Of a stretch of DNA of 34,384 nt, positions 1-9,409 are shown piece after piece. Numbering within the stretch: the first letter of the stretch is position 1; every line of letters begins with the position of its first letter. The notes under the pieces were generated by a model that ran no database searches, was not told the DNA's origin, and was given only the letters and a program-made list of their open reading frames with translations. The stretch comes from Flavobacteriaceae bacterium (GTDB taxonomy: Bacteria > Bacteroidota > Bacteroidia > Flavobacteriales > Flavobacteriaceae): positions 1-34,384 of the forward strand of contig JANTGO010000005.1 in NCBI GenBank assembly GCA_024763015.1. The letters run 5' to 3'. A program made the position numbers and the translations under genes.

Positions 1-1331
1 ATTGTTCTATCGGCACCAAAATCCGGAACGTGCCCACCGCTGTTCCAGGTAGTAATATCGTCAAAGCGTACTTGTCCACCTTGATCTTTATAAACCGTAT
101 CACTAGGATAGTGGTAATTAATCGCACCGATAGGACCGGTACCGCCACCACGTCCAAACATTCCATAAACGACATTGTTAAGTTGCCATTGGTCATTGAT
201 AAACCAATCCCAATTCAAAGAAATAATAGGCTTGTGAAAATAATTTTTAGACCATGAGTAAGCCTGCCCTTTCAAGTACCCCCACTCACTGTTATATTTT
301 ATATTAGGTTCACTTGTGTTGGAATAACGCAAAAAATCCAACAACATCGGCGCCAAATTACGTTGATAATGCCATTGCGGTGCCCCCATCACATTAAACA
401 TAATATGATGCTTTTGGTTGGGTGTCAAATATCCCACATTAAAGTAATAAGTATAAGCATCAACGCTGGTCATATTTACATATCCATCACCGTTTATGTG
501 TCCCAATTGCATCGAGGCAGACAAACCTGTTTTGAGCAATCCGGTATTATAAGATGCATCTATTTTTTTTAGACCGTAATTGCTATAAGCATAACGCAAA
601 CTCCCACCTTCTTGTTTTTGGGCAGAAGCCGTTAAAATATTAATAGTACCACCTACCGAAGGAATAGCCAATTTAGAAGCCCCCATTCCAGGCTGCAACT
701 GTGCCGTATTGGTAATGTCGGGCAAATTGAGCCAATTGCTCCAATACACCCAACCTGTTTGCATATCGTTTACCGGAACACCATTGATAAGCACTGCAAT
801 ATTTCGTTGACTAAAACCTCTAATATTAATCCGACTGTCACCTATTCCACCTCCTTTTTTAGTAGCATAAACGGAAGGTAGTTCATTAAAAATTTCCGCC
901 AGGTCTTTACCAATAGCAGCATTATGAATAGACATTTTACTGACATTAGTAACGGCAATTGGTTTTTTATTATCTAATACAAAATCTGTGATATTGGAAA
1001 TAACAAGCGTACCTAAGTTTTCAGCTTGGGGTTCTAAATAAATAGACCCCACATCAACTATAGTGTCACCGGGTTTTACAACAAGCAATAATTTTTTTGA
1101 TTGAAATTGGGGTTTCGTAAGAATAAATTGATAATTGCCGACATTAAGCTTGGTTTGAAACCCACCTAAATCATCTGTAATTAATATTTTTTGTATAGGT
1201 GCAATGTTAATTTTAACACCAGAAAGAGCTTCATCACTACTTGCATTATATATTTTTCCTTTAACCAAGCTTTGCGCTTGGCCAAAAAAAGGGAATAAAA
1301 TAAATAAAATTAAAGTACAGAAATTTTTCAT
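1..1331 (-). CDS. TonB-dependent receptor with N-terminal carboxypeptidase-like regulatory domain; partial, C-terminus lies beyond the left edge of the window
   Basis: Reverse-strand reading from ATG at 1331 gives MKNFCTLILFILFPFFGQAQSLVKGKIYNASSDEALSGVKI..., then a plug-like segment (DLAEIFNELPSVYATKKGGGIGDSRINIRGFSQRNIAVLINGVPVNDMQTGWVYWSNW). It is open to base 1 and absent from the ORF track because no stop falls inside the window. Clearly paralogous to the next gene. Confidence 0.9.
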   Translation of the reverse strand, partial: MKNFCTLILFILFPFFGQAQSLVKGKIYNASSDEALSGVKINIAPIQKILITDDLGGFQTKLNVGNYQFILTKPQFQSKKLLLVVKPGDTIVDVGSIYLEPQAENLGTLVISNITDFVLDNKKPIAVTNVSKMSIHNAAIGKDLAEIFNELPSVYATKKGGGIGDSRINIRGFSQRNIAVLINGVPVNDMQTGWVYWSNWLNLPDITNTAQLQPGMGASKLAIPSVGGTINILTASAQKQEGGSLRYAYSNYGLKKIDASYNTGLLKTGLSASMQLGHINGDGYVNMTSVDAYTYYFNVGYLTPNQKHHIMFNVMGAPQWHYQRNLAPMLLDFLRYSNTSEPNIKYNSEWGYLKGQAYSWSKNYFHKPIISLNWDWFINDQWQLNNVVYGMFGRGGGTGPIGAINYHYPSDTVYKDQGGQVRFDDITTWNSGGHVPDFGADRT

Positions 1332-1422
1332 TGCTTTTTAGTTCTCATTTGTGTATTGCAAAGATAAAAACAAAGGACATTTTTATATACTATAAAATGT
1401 TAAATGTGATTTACCAAAAATA

Positions 1423-1451
1423 AAAAAGTGCCGCAAAATGCAGCACTTTTT
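1423..1451 (-). terminator. Probable intrinsic terminator after the 897-aa TonB-dependent receptor
   Basis: Inverted repeat AAAAAGTGC-c-GCA-aaa-TGC-a-GCACTTTTT, 30-60 bp past the stop of the minus-strand receptor; U-tract on the minus-strand transcript. Confidence 0.7.
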
Positions 1452-1480
1452 AATAAGTATTTAATTAAAATTATAAGATA

Positions 1481-4174
1481 TTAAAATCTTAATTTTACAC
1501 TAAAGTTCCAAGCTCTACCCCAACCGAAGAATACACGGTTGCTGGTATTCACACCATTCCAAGTATCATCACCAGGACCAGCAAATTTGTTGGTAGCAGA
1601 AGATGAAATATAATGTTTATCAAATAAGTTGTTTACAGACAATCTTGTTGTAATTTTACCAACTTTTTTAACTTCAAATTTATAAGTAGCACCAGCATCA
1701 ACCAAGCTGTAAGAAGGCAATTTTAAAGAACCATCATTTTCTTCTTGACTAAATGAAGCCGGGTCAATATTAGCATATAGGTTGGCTACATAGAATTGAT
1801 TTAAGTTTAAGTAAAAACCTTTGAAAGCATTATAATTAACACCCCAAGCAGCCGTTGTTTGTGCAGAGTTACCTACTTTTACACCGTCTAAATAAAGATC
1901 AGTCGTGTTAATAACATCATTATTGTCATCTACCATAGGAATATTTTTGATATCACCTTGGTAAGTCCAATCGTTTAATGACAACATACCATGAATTTTA
2001 AGGGCACCATATTTAGCTTTGGTTTCAAGTTCAATACCTTTGTGAACTTCTGTAATACCATTAACTTTACCGGTAGTATGATCGTGTCTATTACTGATTA
2101 CTTTATATCTGTCTGCCCATTTGGTATTGTAAGCATTCAAATTAACTCTCCAATGATCATTTTTAAAACCATAACCTACTTCATAAGTGGTTATTTTTTC
2201 ATTGGTTAAATCAGTATTGATTTTATTGGTATAATAAGGGAATACTGCACCAAATTGCGCAGGTTTGCTATTATAACCTGCATTAAAAAATACATTGTGA
2301 TATTTATTAATATTATAGTTGGCACCCCCTTTAACGTTGTAACCATTCATAGCTACTTTATCAGAAATTTGTTCAGGATCACTATTCAAATAATTGAAAT
2401 AATCTTCTCTTTGGAACTGTTCGCTAACCAAACCACCTGAGATAAAGGCTGAATATTGTTCAGTTTTGTATTCAGCTTGAGTGAAACCACCTATCCAACT
2501 AACATCTCCAACACTATAATATTCTATTTTTTCTTGTCCTTTAATGTCAATAAAGGGATTCCAAGAAGGATTGGCTTCAACATAATCTGCAGGATAGATG
2601 ATGTGATCAGGATTGTTTTTATCTTTATAAGTATTATTGTAGGCATCTGCTCCTAAAGTATTGTTCACTACTCTGTAGTGGTATCCTTTGTACATACGGC
2701 CGTCAAGACCTACTACAACATTAAAGTTTTCTGACAAATCATTTTTATATTTGATAATTGATCCATACCAGTCATGTGAGTTCATAGAAGCTCTACGGCT
2801 AAATCCTTTTTTTCTTTCATTAATATAAGGTGCACTACCCGGTCTGTCAGCACCAAAATCAGCTACATGACCACCTTTGTTCCAAGTTACGATATCATCA
2901 AAACGATATAAACCGTTAGCATCTCTAAATTGTGAATAATATTCGTAGCTATGATTGATTTGTCCAATTGGTCCTGTTCCACCACCACGACCCCAAGAGC
3001 CATAGAATACAGAGTTTAATTTAGAATTGTCATTGATTTTCCAATCCCAGTTAATAGAAGCAATCGGTTTGTGATAAAAGTTTCTTCTCCAAGTAAAAGT
3101 TTCACCGTTTAAGAAACCCCAGTCACCATTATATTTGATATTAGGTTCACCATCTTCGCCACCATATTTGATATAGTCAGCCAATTTAGGCGCATAATAT
3201 CTTTGGTTGTGCCATTGCGGTGCACCCGTTGCAGTGAACATTACACTGTTATTATCATTAATTTTATAACCTAAACTTAAGAACCAAGTATAGCCTTCAC
3301 CTTGCGTAGCATCGGCATAGCCATCACCACTAAATCTAGATAACAATACAGATGCAGACAAACCATTTTTCATTAAACCGGTATTGTATGCAGCGGAATA
3401 TTTCATAAAATTATCATTGCCAAAAGTAGCAGCAACCGATCCGCCTTCTTTTTTGTCAGCTGAATTGGTAAAGATGTTTACAGAACCCCCTACTGAAGGA
3501 ATAGATAACATAGAAGAACCAAAACCTCTTTGTACTTGCATAGCAGAAGTAACATCGGCTAAACCTGCCCAGTTTGACCAATAAACTTTACCGCTCTCCA
3601 TATCGTTAACGGGCATACCGTTAATCAATACAGCTGTGTTTCTTGAATCAAAACCACGAATGGTTATGTCGGAATCACCAAAACCACCACCTTGTTTGGT
3701 AGCATATACAGAGGGTGTATTGTTCAACACCTCAGGCAATTCTTTGGTTCCAATTTTTTCTTGAATTTCAGCAGCTTTAATCGTAGATACTGCTACAGGC
3801 GTTTGACGTTCTTTGGCAACATCAGCTACCCCAACAATCACAACTTCTGATAAAGATTCAGAATCAACAGATAAAAAGACTTTACCTACATTCACTGTTT
3901 TACCATTCACAACGGTTACATCAATCGTTTTAGAACTGTAACCTACATAGGTAATATTTAGTTTTTGTGAACCAGCAGGTACTTGTAAAACAAAATTACC
4001 GTCAAAATCTGTAGAGGCACCAGTAGTTGTGCCGGCTACTACAACGTCAGCTCCGGGAAGCGGTTCGTTTGTGCCTTTCTCAAGCACTGTACCTTTAACT
4101 GTACCTTGAGCGAAAGCGTTGCTTGCCATTAGGCCAAAAATAGCAAATAAAAATAAATTTTTGAGTGTTCTCAT
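1481..4174 (-). CDS. TonB-dependent receptor (SusC/CirA-like outer-membrane receptor) with carboxypeptidase-D regulatory-like N-terminal domain
   Basis: 897 aa; signal peptide, GTVKGTVLEKGTNEPLPGADVVVAGTTTGASTDFDGNFVL (CarboxypepD_reg-like), plug domain SVYATKQGGGFGDSDITIRGFDSRNTAVLINGMPVND, C-terminal beta-barrel ending in aromatic residue FSVKLRF. Confidence 0.95.
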   Translation of the reverse strand: MRTLKNLFLFAIFGLMASNAFAQGTVKGTVLEKGTNEPLPGADVVVAGTTTGASTDFDGNFVLQVPAGSQKLNITYVGYSSKTIDVTVVNGKTVNVGKVFLSVDSESLSEVVIVGVADVAKERQTPVAVSTIKAAEIQEKIGTKELPEVLNNTPSVYATKQGGGFGDSDITIRGFDSRNTAVLINGMPVNDMESGKVYWSNWAGLADVTSAMQVQRGFGSSMLSIPSVGGSVNIFTNSADKKEGGSVAATFGNDNFMKYSAAYNTGLMKNGLSASVLLSRFSGDGYADATQGEGYTWFLSLGYKINDNNSVMFTATGAPQWHNQRYYAPKLADYIKYGGEDGEPNIKYNGDWGFLNGETFTWRRNFYHKPIASINWDWKINDNSKLNSVFYGSWGRGGGTGPIGQINHSYEYYSQFRDANGLYRFDDIVTWNKGGHVADFGADRPGSAPYINERKKGFSRRASMNSHDWYGSIIKYKNDLSENFNVVVGLDGRMYKGYHYRVVNNTLGADAYNNTYKDKNNPDHIIYPADYVEANPSWNPFIDIKGQEKIEYYSVGDVSWIGGFTQAEYKTEQYSAFISGGLVSEQFQREDYFNYLNSDPEQISDKVAMNGYNVKGGANYNINKYHNVFFNAGYNSKPAQFGAVFPYYTNKINTDLTNEKITTYEVGYGFKNDHWRVNLNAYNTKWADRYKVISNRHDHTTGKVNGITEVHKGIELETKAKYGALKIHGMLSLNDWTYQGDIKNIPMVDDNNDVINTTDLYLDGVKVGNSAQTTAAWGVNYNAFKGFYLNLNQFYVANLYANIDPASFSQEENDGSLKLPSYSLVDAGATYKFEVKKVGKITTRLSVNNLFDKHYISSSATNKFAGPGDDTWNGVNTSNRVFFGWGRAWNFSVKLRF

Positions 4175-4202
4175 TTTTTGTTTTTTTTTGAGTTTGATAA
4201 CG

Positions 4203-4210
4203 CAAAAGTA
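4203..4210 (-). promoter_or_regulatory. Putative Bacteroidota -7 element (TACTTTTG) for the 897-aa receptor
   Basis: CAAAAGTA on + strand reads TACTTTTG on - strand, matching TAnnTTTG, about 30 nt upstream of the start codon. No well-spaced -33 TTTG seen. Confidence 0.45.
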
Positions 4211-4386
4211 ATTTTTTTTTTTAACAAATAAAAATTATCTCTAAATTTAATGTAAAATTAAAATAATATAGGCAACTTGTTGAAAACAAATAGATTAAAA
4301 ATATAGACCCCCAAGAAGAATAAAGCAAAAATTATTTAATAAAAATCCAAATGTTAAAATTATTGCTTAGAATAGAAATATAAAAA

Positions 4387-4412
4387 AGAAGCAAGAAATA
4401 ATTCCTGCTTCT
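4387..4412 (-). terminator. Probable intrinsic terminator of the THC0290_0291-like gene
   Basis: AGAAGCA...TGCTTCT inverted repeat followed on the - strand by TTTTTT; 25 bp downstream of the stop at 4437. Confidence 0.6.
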
Positions 4413-4436
4413 AAAAAATATATTTAAGTGAAAAAT

Positions 4437-5198
4437 CTACCAAATAAAAATAACGACACCCAATGAAGGGGTAAAAAACCAGTCATTGTATTTATTATCT
4501 ACCTGAGCAGGATCCGGATTGATTCCATCCACATAATCATCAAAGAAATATCTCCATTTATTACTAAATACAAACTGCATGGATTCATCAAAACGATAAC
4601 GCAACCCCACTTCAGCATTCAACATTGGTTTAAAAGAGCTCCCATTTTGAATACGTCCTTTAAGTGCCGAGGGGACCAAGGATGGGTCTTTTTCAAAATT
4701 ACCTAGCGATGATTCTATCTCAGTATTGTGAAACATTCCCCCAAAACCAATACCAAAATAAGGATCTAGCCTATTTAAGAAACCACTACTGAAAAAATTA
4801 ATATTTTTTAAATCTGTCAGATGGTATTCTGCATTCAAGCCTAAACTAACGAAATATATTTGTCCGTTAAATGATTTTAACTTTGTAAAACTTGGTTCCT
4901 GATAAGCTGTTCCATACGAAAGCATTGAATAACCTGTATTTATACTTGCATTGAATTTAATATGCGTACAAGAATAGCATTGTGTCCTATCTGAATCTAA
5001 AAAATTTAAATATACTTTAGCTCCCAAGACACCACCAGAATTTCCCAGTGTTGTATCAAACTTACCTCTTTCTCCAAAATCTCCTTGAAAATTTATATAA
5101 CCAACACTTGCCTCCCATTCATTGATAAATGAACTTTGTGCATTTGAAGTAGTTATTGAAAACAAAACAATAAAAAGTGTGTAAAATAGTTTGTTCAT
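4437..5198 (-). CDS. Outer-membrane beta-barrel protein, THC0290_0291-like family
   Basis: 253 aa; signal peptide MNKLFYTLFIVLFSITTSNAQ, repeated amphipathic barrel strands, motif EASVGYINFQGDFGERG, C-terminal SLGVVIFIW. Confidence 0.65.
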   Translation of the reverse strand: MNKLFYTLFIVLFSITTSNAQSSFINEWEASVGYINFQGDFGERGKFDTTLGNSGGVLGAKVYLNFLDSDRTQCYSCTHIKFNASINTGYSMLSYGTAYQEPSFTKLKSFNGQIYFVSLGLNAEYHLTDLKNINFFSSGFLNRLDPYFGIGFGGMFHNTEIESSLGNFEKDPSLVPSALKGRIQNGSSFKPMLNAEVGLRYRFDESMQFVFSNKWRYFFDDYVDGINPDPAQVDNKYNDWFFTPSLGVVIFIW

Positions 5199-5304
5199 GA
5201 TTCTAAGGTTTTAAAATACAAAATTAAAAAAAAACATTGATTAAAAAAAAAATAAATAATTTTATTCTCATAAATTTTTATATTTTTACCGAAACAAAAA
5301 ATTT

Positions 5305-6189
5305 TTGTCAGATTACTTTGAAAAATATCAAAAAAGAAAGCTTATTACAGCCAACATTTCTGTGGTTGTGAGTATCTCTATTGTACTGTTTTTACTAGGA
5401 ATTTTAGGGTTTTTCCTGTTAAATTCAAAAAGCATCACCAACCACTTCAAAGAAAAGATTGTCATTAGCATATTTTTTAATGATAAAGCTAAAATAACTG
5501 AAATTAAAAGTTTTGAAAAAAGCATTCGACTGGAAAAAGAAGTCAAAAACACCAAGTTTGTGACCAAAAAAGAAGCAGCAAAAGTCTTAAAAAAGGAAAT
5601 TGGAGAAAATTTTATCGATTTTTTGGGTTACAATCCACTTCAAAATAACTTGGAGGTCGTTCTCAAAGGTGATTTTGTCAATGAAAAAACCATACAAAAA
5701 CTAAAAACCAAGTGGCAAAAAAACCGAATAGTCTCCAGCATCAATTACGAGTATTACAGACCATTACTAAAAGTGCTCAATCAAAATATCAAAAAAATGA
5801 GTTTTTGGATTATATTGATTAGTAGTATTTTTATCATCTTGGTGTTTTTACTAATCAACAGTGCTATCAGACTATCCATTTACAGCAAACGCTTTAGTAT
5901 CAGAACGATGCAATTAGTTGGTGCAACGGGTGCTTTTATCAGAAAACCTTTTTATAGCAAAGCTATTGGCTTGGCCTTTATAGGTGCTACTATTGCATCT
6001 ATTGGCTTAGCAAGCATACTTTATTCAATCGACAAGTATTTTCCTGATTTTAGATTTTTGTCAGACACAAAACTGCTTATCATACTTTTTGCAGGCATTT
6101 ATTTCATCGGAATTTTAATTACCCTTATAAGTACATTTTTCGCCACAAGACATTTTCTAAATCTATCATCTGAACATATACATTATTAA
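5305..6189 (+). CDS. ftsX: Cell division ABC transporter permease FtsX
   Basis: 294 aa; MSDYFEKYQKRKLITANISVVVSISIVLFLLGILGFF..., four TM segments, FtsX-type permease C-terminus (RTMQLVGATGAFIRKPFYSKAI). TTG start. Confidence 0.88.
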   Translation: MSDYFEKYQKRKLITANISVVVSISIVLFLLGILGFFLLNSKSITNHFKEKIVISIFFNDKAKITEIKSFEKSIRLEKEVKNTKFVTKKEAAKVLKKEIGENFIDFLGYNPLQNNLEVVLKGDFVNEKTIQKLKTKWQKNRIVSSINYEYYRPLLKVLNQNIKKMSFWIILISSIFIILVFLLINSAIRLSIYSKRFSIRTMQLVGATGAFIRKPFYSKAIGLAFIGATIASIGLASILYSIDKYFPDFRFLSDTKLLIILFAGIYFIGILITLISTFFATRHFLNLSSEHIHY

Positions 6190-6193
6190 TACT

Positions 6194-6457
6194 ATGGGCA
6201 CAAATAAAAGAAAAAATACTACACCTCAACCGGAAAAAAAAGTCATGCTTTTTGGTAAGAAAAACTATCAATTTTTATTTTTAGGACTTATTTTAATGGC
6301 TTTGGGTTTTATATTAATGTCAGGTGGTGGCAGCCATGATCCGAATGTTTGGAATCCTGAAATTTTTAATTTTAGGAGAATTAGATTGGCACCGATGCTC
6401 ATTCTATTGGGTATATTAGTCGAGATATATGCCATTATGCTCAAATCGGATAAATAA
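6194..6457 (+). CDS. DUF3098-family small membrane protein
   Basis: 87 aa, two TM segments, [54 protein letters not shown]; usual position between ftsX and uppP in Bacteroidota. Confidence 0.8.
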   Translation: MGTNKRKNTTPQPEKKVMLFGKKNYQFLFLGLILMALGFILMSGGGSHDPNVWNPEIFNFRRIRLAPMLILLGILVEIYAIMLKSDK

Positions 6458-6462
6458 TTATT

Positions 6463-7248
6463 ATGAACGAAATTCAAGCTGTTGTTTTAGCTGTTATTGA
6501 AGGAATAACAGAGTTTTTACCTATCTCTTCAACCGGACACATGGTGCTGGCATCCTCGTTTATGGGTATTGCCTCCGAAGATTTTACAAAACTATTTACC
6601 GTTGTGATTCAACTAGGCGCCATCCTATCTGTTATGGTTTTGTATTGGAAACGTTTTTTGCAATCCTGGGATTTTTACAAAAAACTATTTGTAGCCTTTC
6701 TACCTGCTGTTTTTCTAGGATTGCTGCTTAACAAATTTATTGACCAACTTCTTGAAAGTCCACTTGTTGTTGCCATTTCCTTAGTCTTAGGCGGGTTTGT
6801 CCTGCTAAAAGTCGATGACTGGTATGCAGATAACAAGCAAAGTGATATTTCATATAGCACTGCACTCAAAATTGGTTTTTTTCAAACGCTTGCCATGATT
6901 CCCGGCGTATCGCGAAGCGGTGCCACGATTGTGGGTGGAATGATGCAAAAAATAGACAGAAAAACAGCTACGGAATTTTCATTTTTCCTTGCCGTTCCTA
7001 CTATGTTTGGTGCCACTGCCAAAAAACTGTGGGATTATTATCAAGAAGGTCTACAACTCAACCAACACGATATAAACCTACTTATTATTGGTAATGTAAT
7101 TGCTTTTATCGTAGCCATGATTGCCATCAAAGCTTTTATCAATTATATCACCAAAAAAGGTTTTAAAATTTTTGGTTATTACCGCATCATCATTGGCTTG
7201 CTTATCATCTTTATTCACTACTTTATTCATCCTTTAAGCATCGTATAA
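6463..7248 (+). CDS. uppP: Undecaprenyl-diphosphate phosphatase (BacA/UppP)
   Basis: 261 aa; motifs [15 protein letters not shown] and [10 protein letters not shown]. Confidence 0.97.
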   Translation: MNEIQAVVLAVIEGITEFLPISSTGHMVLASSFMGIASEDFTKLFTVVIQLGAILSVMVLYWKRFLQSWDFYKKLFVAFLPAVFLGLLLNKFIDQLLESPLVVAISLVLGGFVLLKVDDWYADNKQSDISYSTALKIGFFQTLAMIPGVSRSGATIVGGMMQKIDRKTATEFSFFLAVPTMFGATAKKLWDYYQEGLQLNQHDINLLIIGNVIAFIVAMIAIKAFINYITKKGFKIFGYYRIIIGLLIIFIHYFIHPLSIV

Positions 7249-7949
7249 TGACCCTGGAAGAACTCAGAAAAGGACAAGTTTTATTACTTGACAAACCGAT
7301 TAATTGGACCAGCTTTGACGTGGTGAATAAGATAAGGTATGCCATCCTCAAAAAATACAACATCAAACGGTTTAAAGTAGGACATGCAGGTACCTTAGAC
7401 CCATTGGCAACCGGATTGCTTATCATTTGCGTGGGAAAAGCCACCAAAACCATCAACCAATTACAAAACCAAACTAAAGAATATACCGGCACGTTTATCC
7501 TCGGTGCGACCACTCCTTCGTTTGATATGGAAACTCAAATTGATCAAACTTATCCAATTGATCATATCGATGAAACACTTATCAAGGAAAATGCAAAAGA
7601 ATTCATAGGAGAACAAGACCAGATACCCCCCATATTCTCCGCTATTAAAAAAAACGGAAAAAAACTCTATGAACACGCTCGAAAGGGTGAGAAAATAAAG
7701 ATTGATGCGCGTAGGATTGAAATATTTGAATTTGAAATCACCAAAATAATATTGCCCGAAGTATATTTCCGTGTCAAAGTGAGCAAAGGGACTTATATTC
7801 GCTCCTTGGCATTTGATTTTGGTAAAGCTTTGGGAAGCGGTGCCTACCTTTCTTCCTTAAAAAGAACTAAAATTGGCAATTTTTCCATCGAAAATGCCGT
7901 TTCACATCAAAAATGGATCGATGAAGTTATCGGACAAAATTCACTTTAA
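7248..7949 (+). CDS. truB: tRNA pseudouridine(55) synthase TruB
   Basis: 233 aa; GHAGTLDPLATGLL motif with catalytic Asp, KPINWTSFDVVNKIR, SKGTYIRSLAFDFGKALG. Start overlaps the uppP stop. Confidence 0.97.
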   Translation: MTLEELRKGQVLLLDKPINWTSFDVVNKIRYAILKKYNIKRFKVGHAGTLDPLATGLLIICVGKATKTINQLQNQTKEYTGTFILGATTPSFDMETQIDQTYPIDHIDETLIKENAKEFIGEQDQIPPIFSAIKKNGKKLYEHARKGEKIKIDARRIEIFEFEITKIILPEVYFRVKVSKGTYIRSLAFDFGKALGSGAYLSSLKRTKIGNFSIENAVSHQKWIDEVIGQNSL

Positions 7950-8607
7950 ACTCTCGCATACCGAAAAAGCTTTATTAATCAGTGCTTTTATTGAAGTACT
8001 AATTATTGTCATGCTTTTTAATATTGGATTTAAACAAAAAGTCAAAGAAAAACAATATGCCATTGAGTTTGATGATAAATTTAATTTTGACGATCTCAAA
8101 CCGGAAGAAAAAATAGAACTCCCCGACATTTCAAAATACACCCATAAAAAATACCGTACAAATGTGGCATCAAATGCTTTGCAAGAAGAAGAATACTTCG
8201 AAAAATATAAGGAAAGTCACGAAAATGCCCTTAAAAATTTTTACAAACAACGCGAAAACAATCAATCTGTAAGCGTTGGTGAAGAAAAAACAAAGAAAAA
8301 ACAAAAGGAAAACAAAAAGCGTTTTACCGGAAACAGTAACATTCGTTATTTTGTCAAAAATAGACGTGATATTTTTCTTAGCAATCCTTTATATACCTGT
8401 CCGGAGGAGATGTCCGGATTAATTGTCATAGATGTTCGTATCGACCGTTCGGGGAATGTGGTTTCTGCCAAATACAACAAAGCAAAATCAACCGGCACTG
8501 CTGCTTGCCTCATCGAAAGTACCCTGCAAGCTGCCAGAGAATCCTATTTTAATGAAGATATGTCTGCACCCGAAATACAAGAAGGCTTTATTACTTATCA
8601 ATACTAA
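7921..8607 (+). CDS. Membrane-anchored protein with TonB-C-like C-terminal domain
   Basis: In-frame ATG at 7921 (track start 7873 would overlap truB by 77 nt); one N-terminal TM (KALLISAFIEVLIIVMLFNIGF), charged linker, C-terminal GLIVIDVRIDRSGNVVSAKYNKAKSTGTAACLIESTLQAARESYFN resembling TonB_C. Confidence 0.65.
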   Translation: MKLSDKIHFKLSHTEKALLISAFIEVLIIVMLFNIGFKQKVKEKQYAIEFDDKFNFDDLKPEEKIELPDISKYTHKKYRTNVASNALQEEEYFEKYKESHENALKNFYKQRENNQSVSVGEEKTKKKQKENKKRFTGNSNIRYFVKNRRDIFLSNPLYTCPEEMSGLIVIDVRIDRSGNVVSAKYNKAKSTGTAACLIESTLQAARESYFNEDMSAPEIQEGFITYQY

Positions 8608-8645
8608 TCCAATGGGTGTTGGCTTTTATCCTTTGGCTGTTGAGG

Positions 8646-9362
8646 TTAAGTTTCCATTGTATGATACACGTTTTGCGTATCGTCATCCTCTTCAATTTTT
8701 TCTAGCAATTTTTCTACATCTGCCTTTTCTTCTTCCGATAGCTTTTTGGTTACTTGCGGAATATATTCAAAACCGGAAGACAATATTTCTAAGTTATTCT
8801 CTTCTAAATATTTTTGGATATTTCCAAATTGACTAAAAGGTGCATAAATAAGAATACCATCTTCATCTTCAAAAATTTCCTCCACATCAAAATCGATAAG
8901 CTCCAGCTCCAGCTCCTCTAAATCCATGCCCAAATTTTCTTTATTGATTCTGAAGTTACACACATGATCAAACATAAAAATAACCGAACCCGAAGTGCCA
9001 AAAGTACCGTTTAACTTATTAAAATAACTTCTAATATTTCCAACGGTTCTGTTGTTATTATCCGTAGCCGTCTCGACCAAAATAGCAATTCCATGAGGTG
9101 CGTATCCTTCAAAAAGAACGGTTTTGTATCCGGCGGTATCTTTTTCTGTTGCTTTTTTTATCGCGCGTTCGACATTGTCTTTGGGCATATTGGCAGCCTT
9201 TGCATTTTGTATAGCCGCTCGCAAACGTGCATTGGCGTCAGGGTTTGGCCCGCCATCTTTTACTGCCATTGATATCTCTCTTCCTATACGCGTAAAAGTT
9301 TTTGCCATCGTTGCCCAACGCTTAAACTTTCTCGCTTTTCTAAATTCAAATGCTCTTCCCAT
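8646..9362 (-). CDS. yebC: YebC/PmpR-family regulatory/translation-associated protein
   Basis: 238 aa; MGRAFEFRKARKFKRWATMAKTFTRIGREISMAVKDGGPNPDANARLRAAIQNAKAANMPKDNVERAIKKA, GYAPHGIAILVETATDNNNRTV. Confidence 0.96.
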   Translation of the reverse strand: MGRAFEFRKARKFKRWATMAKTFTRIGREISMAVKDGGPNPDANARLRAAIQNAKAANMPKDNVERAIKKATEKDTAGYKTVLFEGYAPHGIAILVETATDNNNRTVGNIRSYFNKLNGTFGTSGSVIFMFDHVCNFRINKENLGMDLEELELELIDFDVEEIFEDEDGILIYAPFSQFGNIQKYLEENNLEILSSGFEYIPQVTKKLSEEEKADVEKLLEKIEEDDDTQNVYHTMET

Positions 9363-9409
9363 TTTATAAATTATTTTTTATTCTCCTATTATTTTATTAC
9401 TGCCCTTCT

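Noticed and set aside
30-572. 75-aa and 69-aa plus-strand ORFs at the left edge
   Set aside because: Antisense to the truncated TonB-dependent receptor, which reads through on the minus strand with clear homology to its neighbour.
8432-8836. 134-aa plus-strand ORF
   Set aside because: Overlaps the 3' ends of two well-supported genes (TonB-C-like protein and yebC) in another frame/strand; no support.
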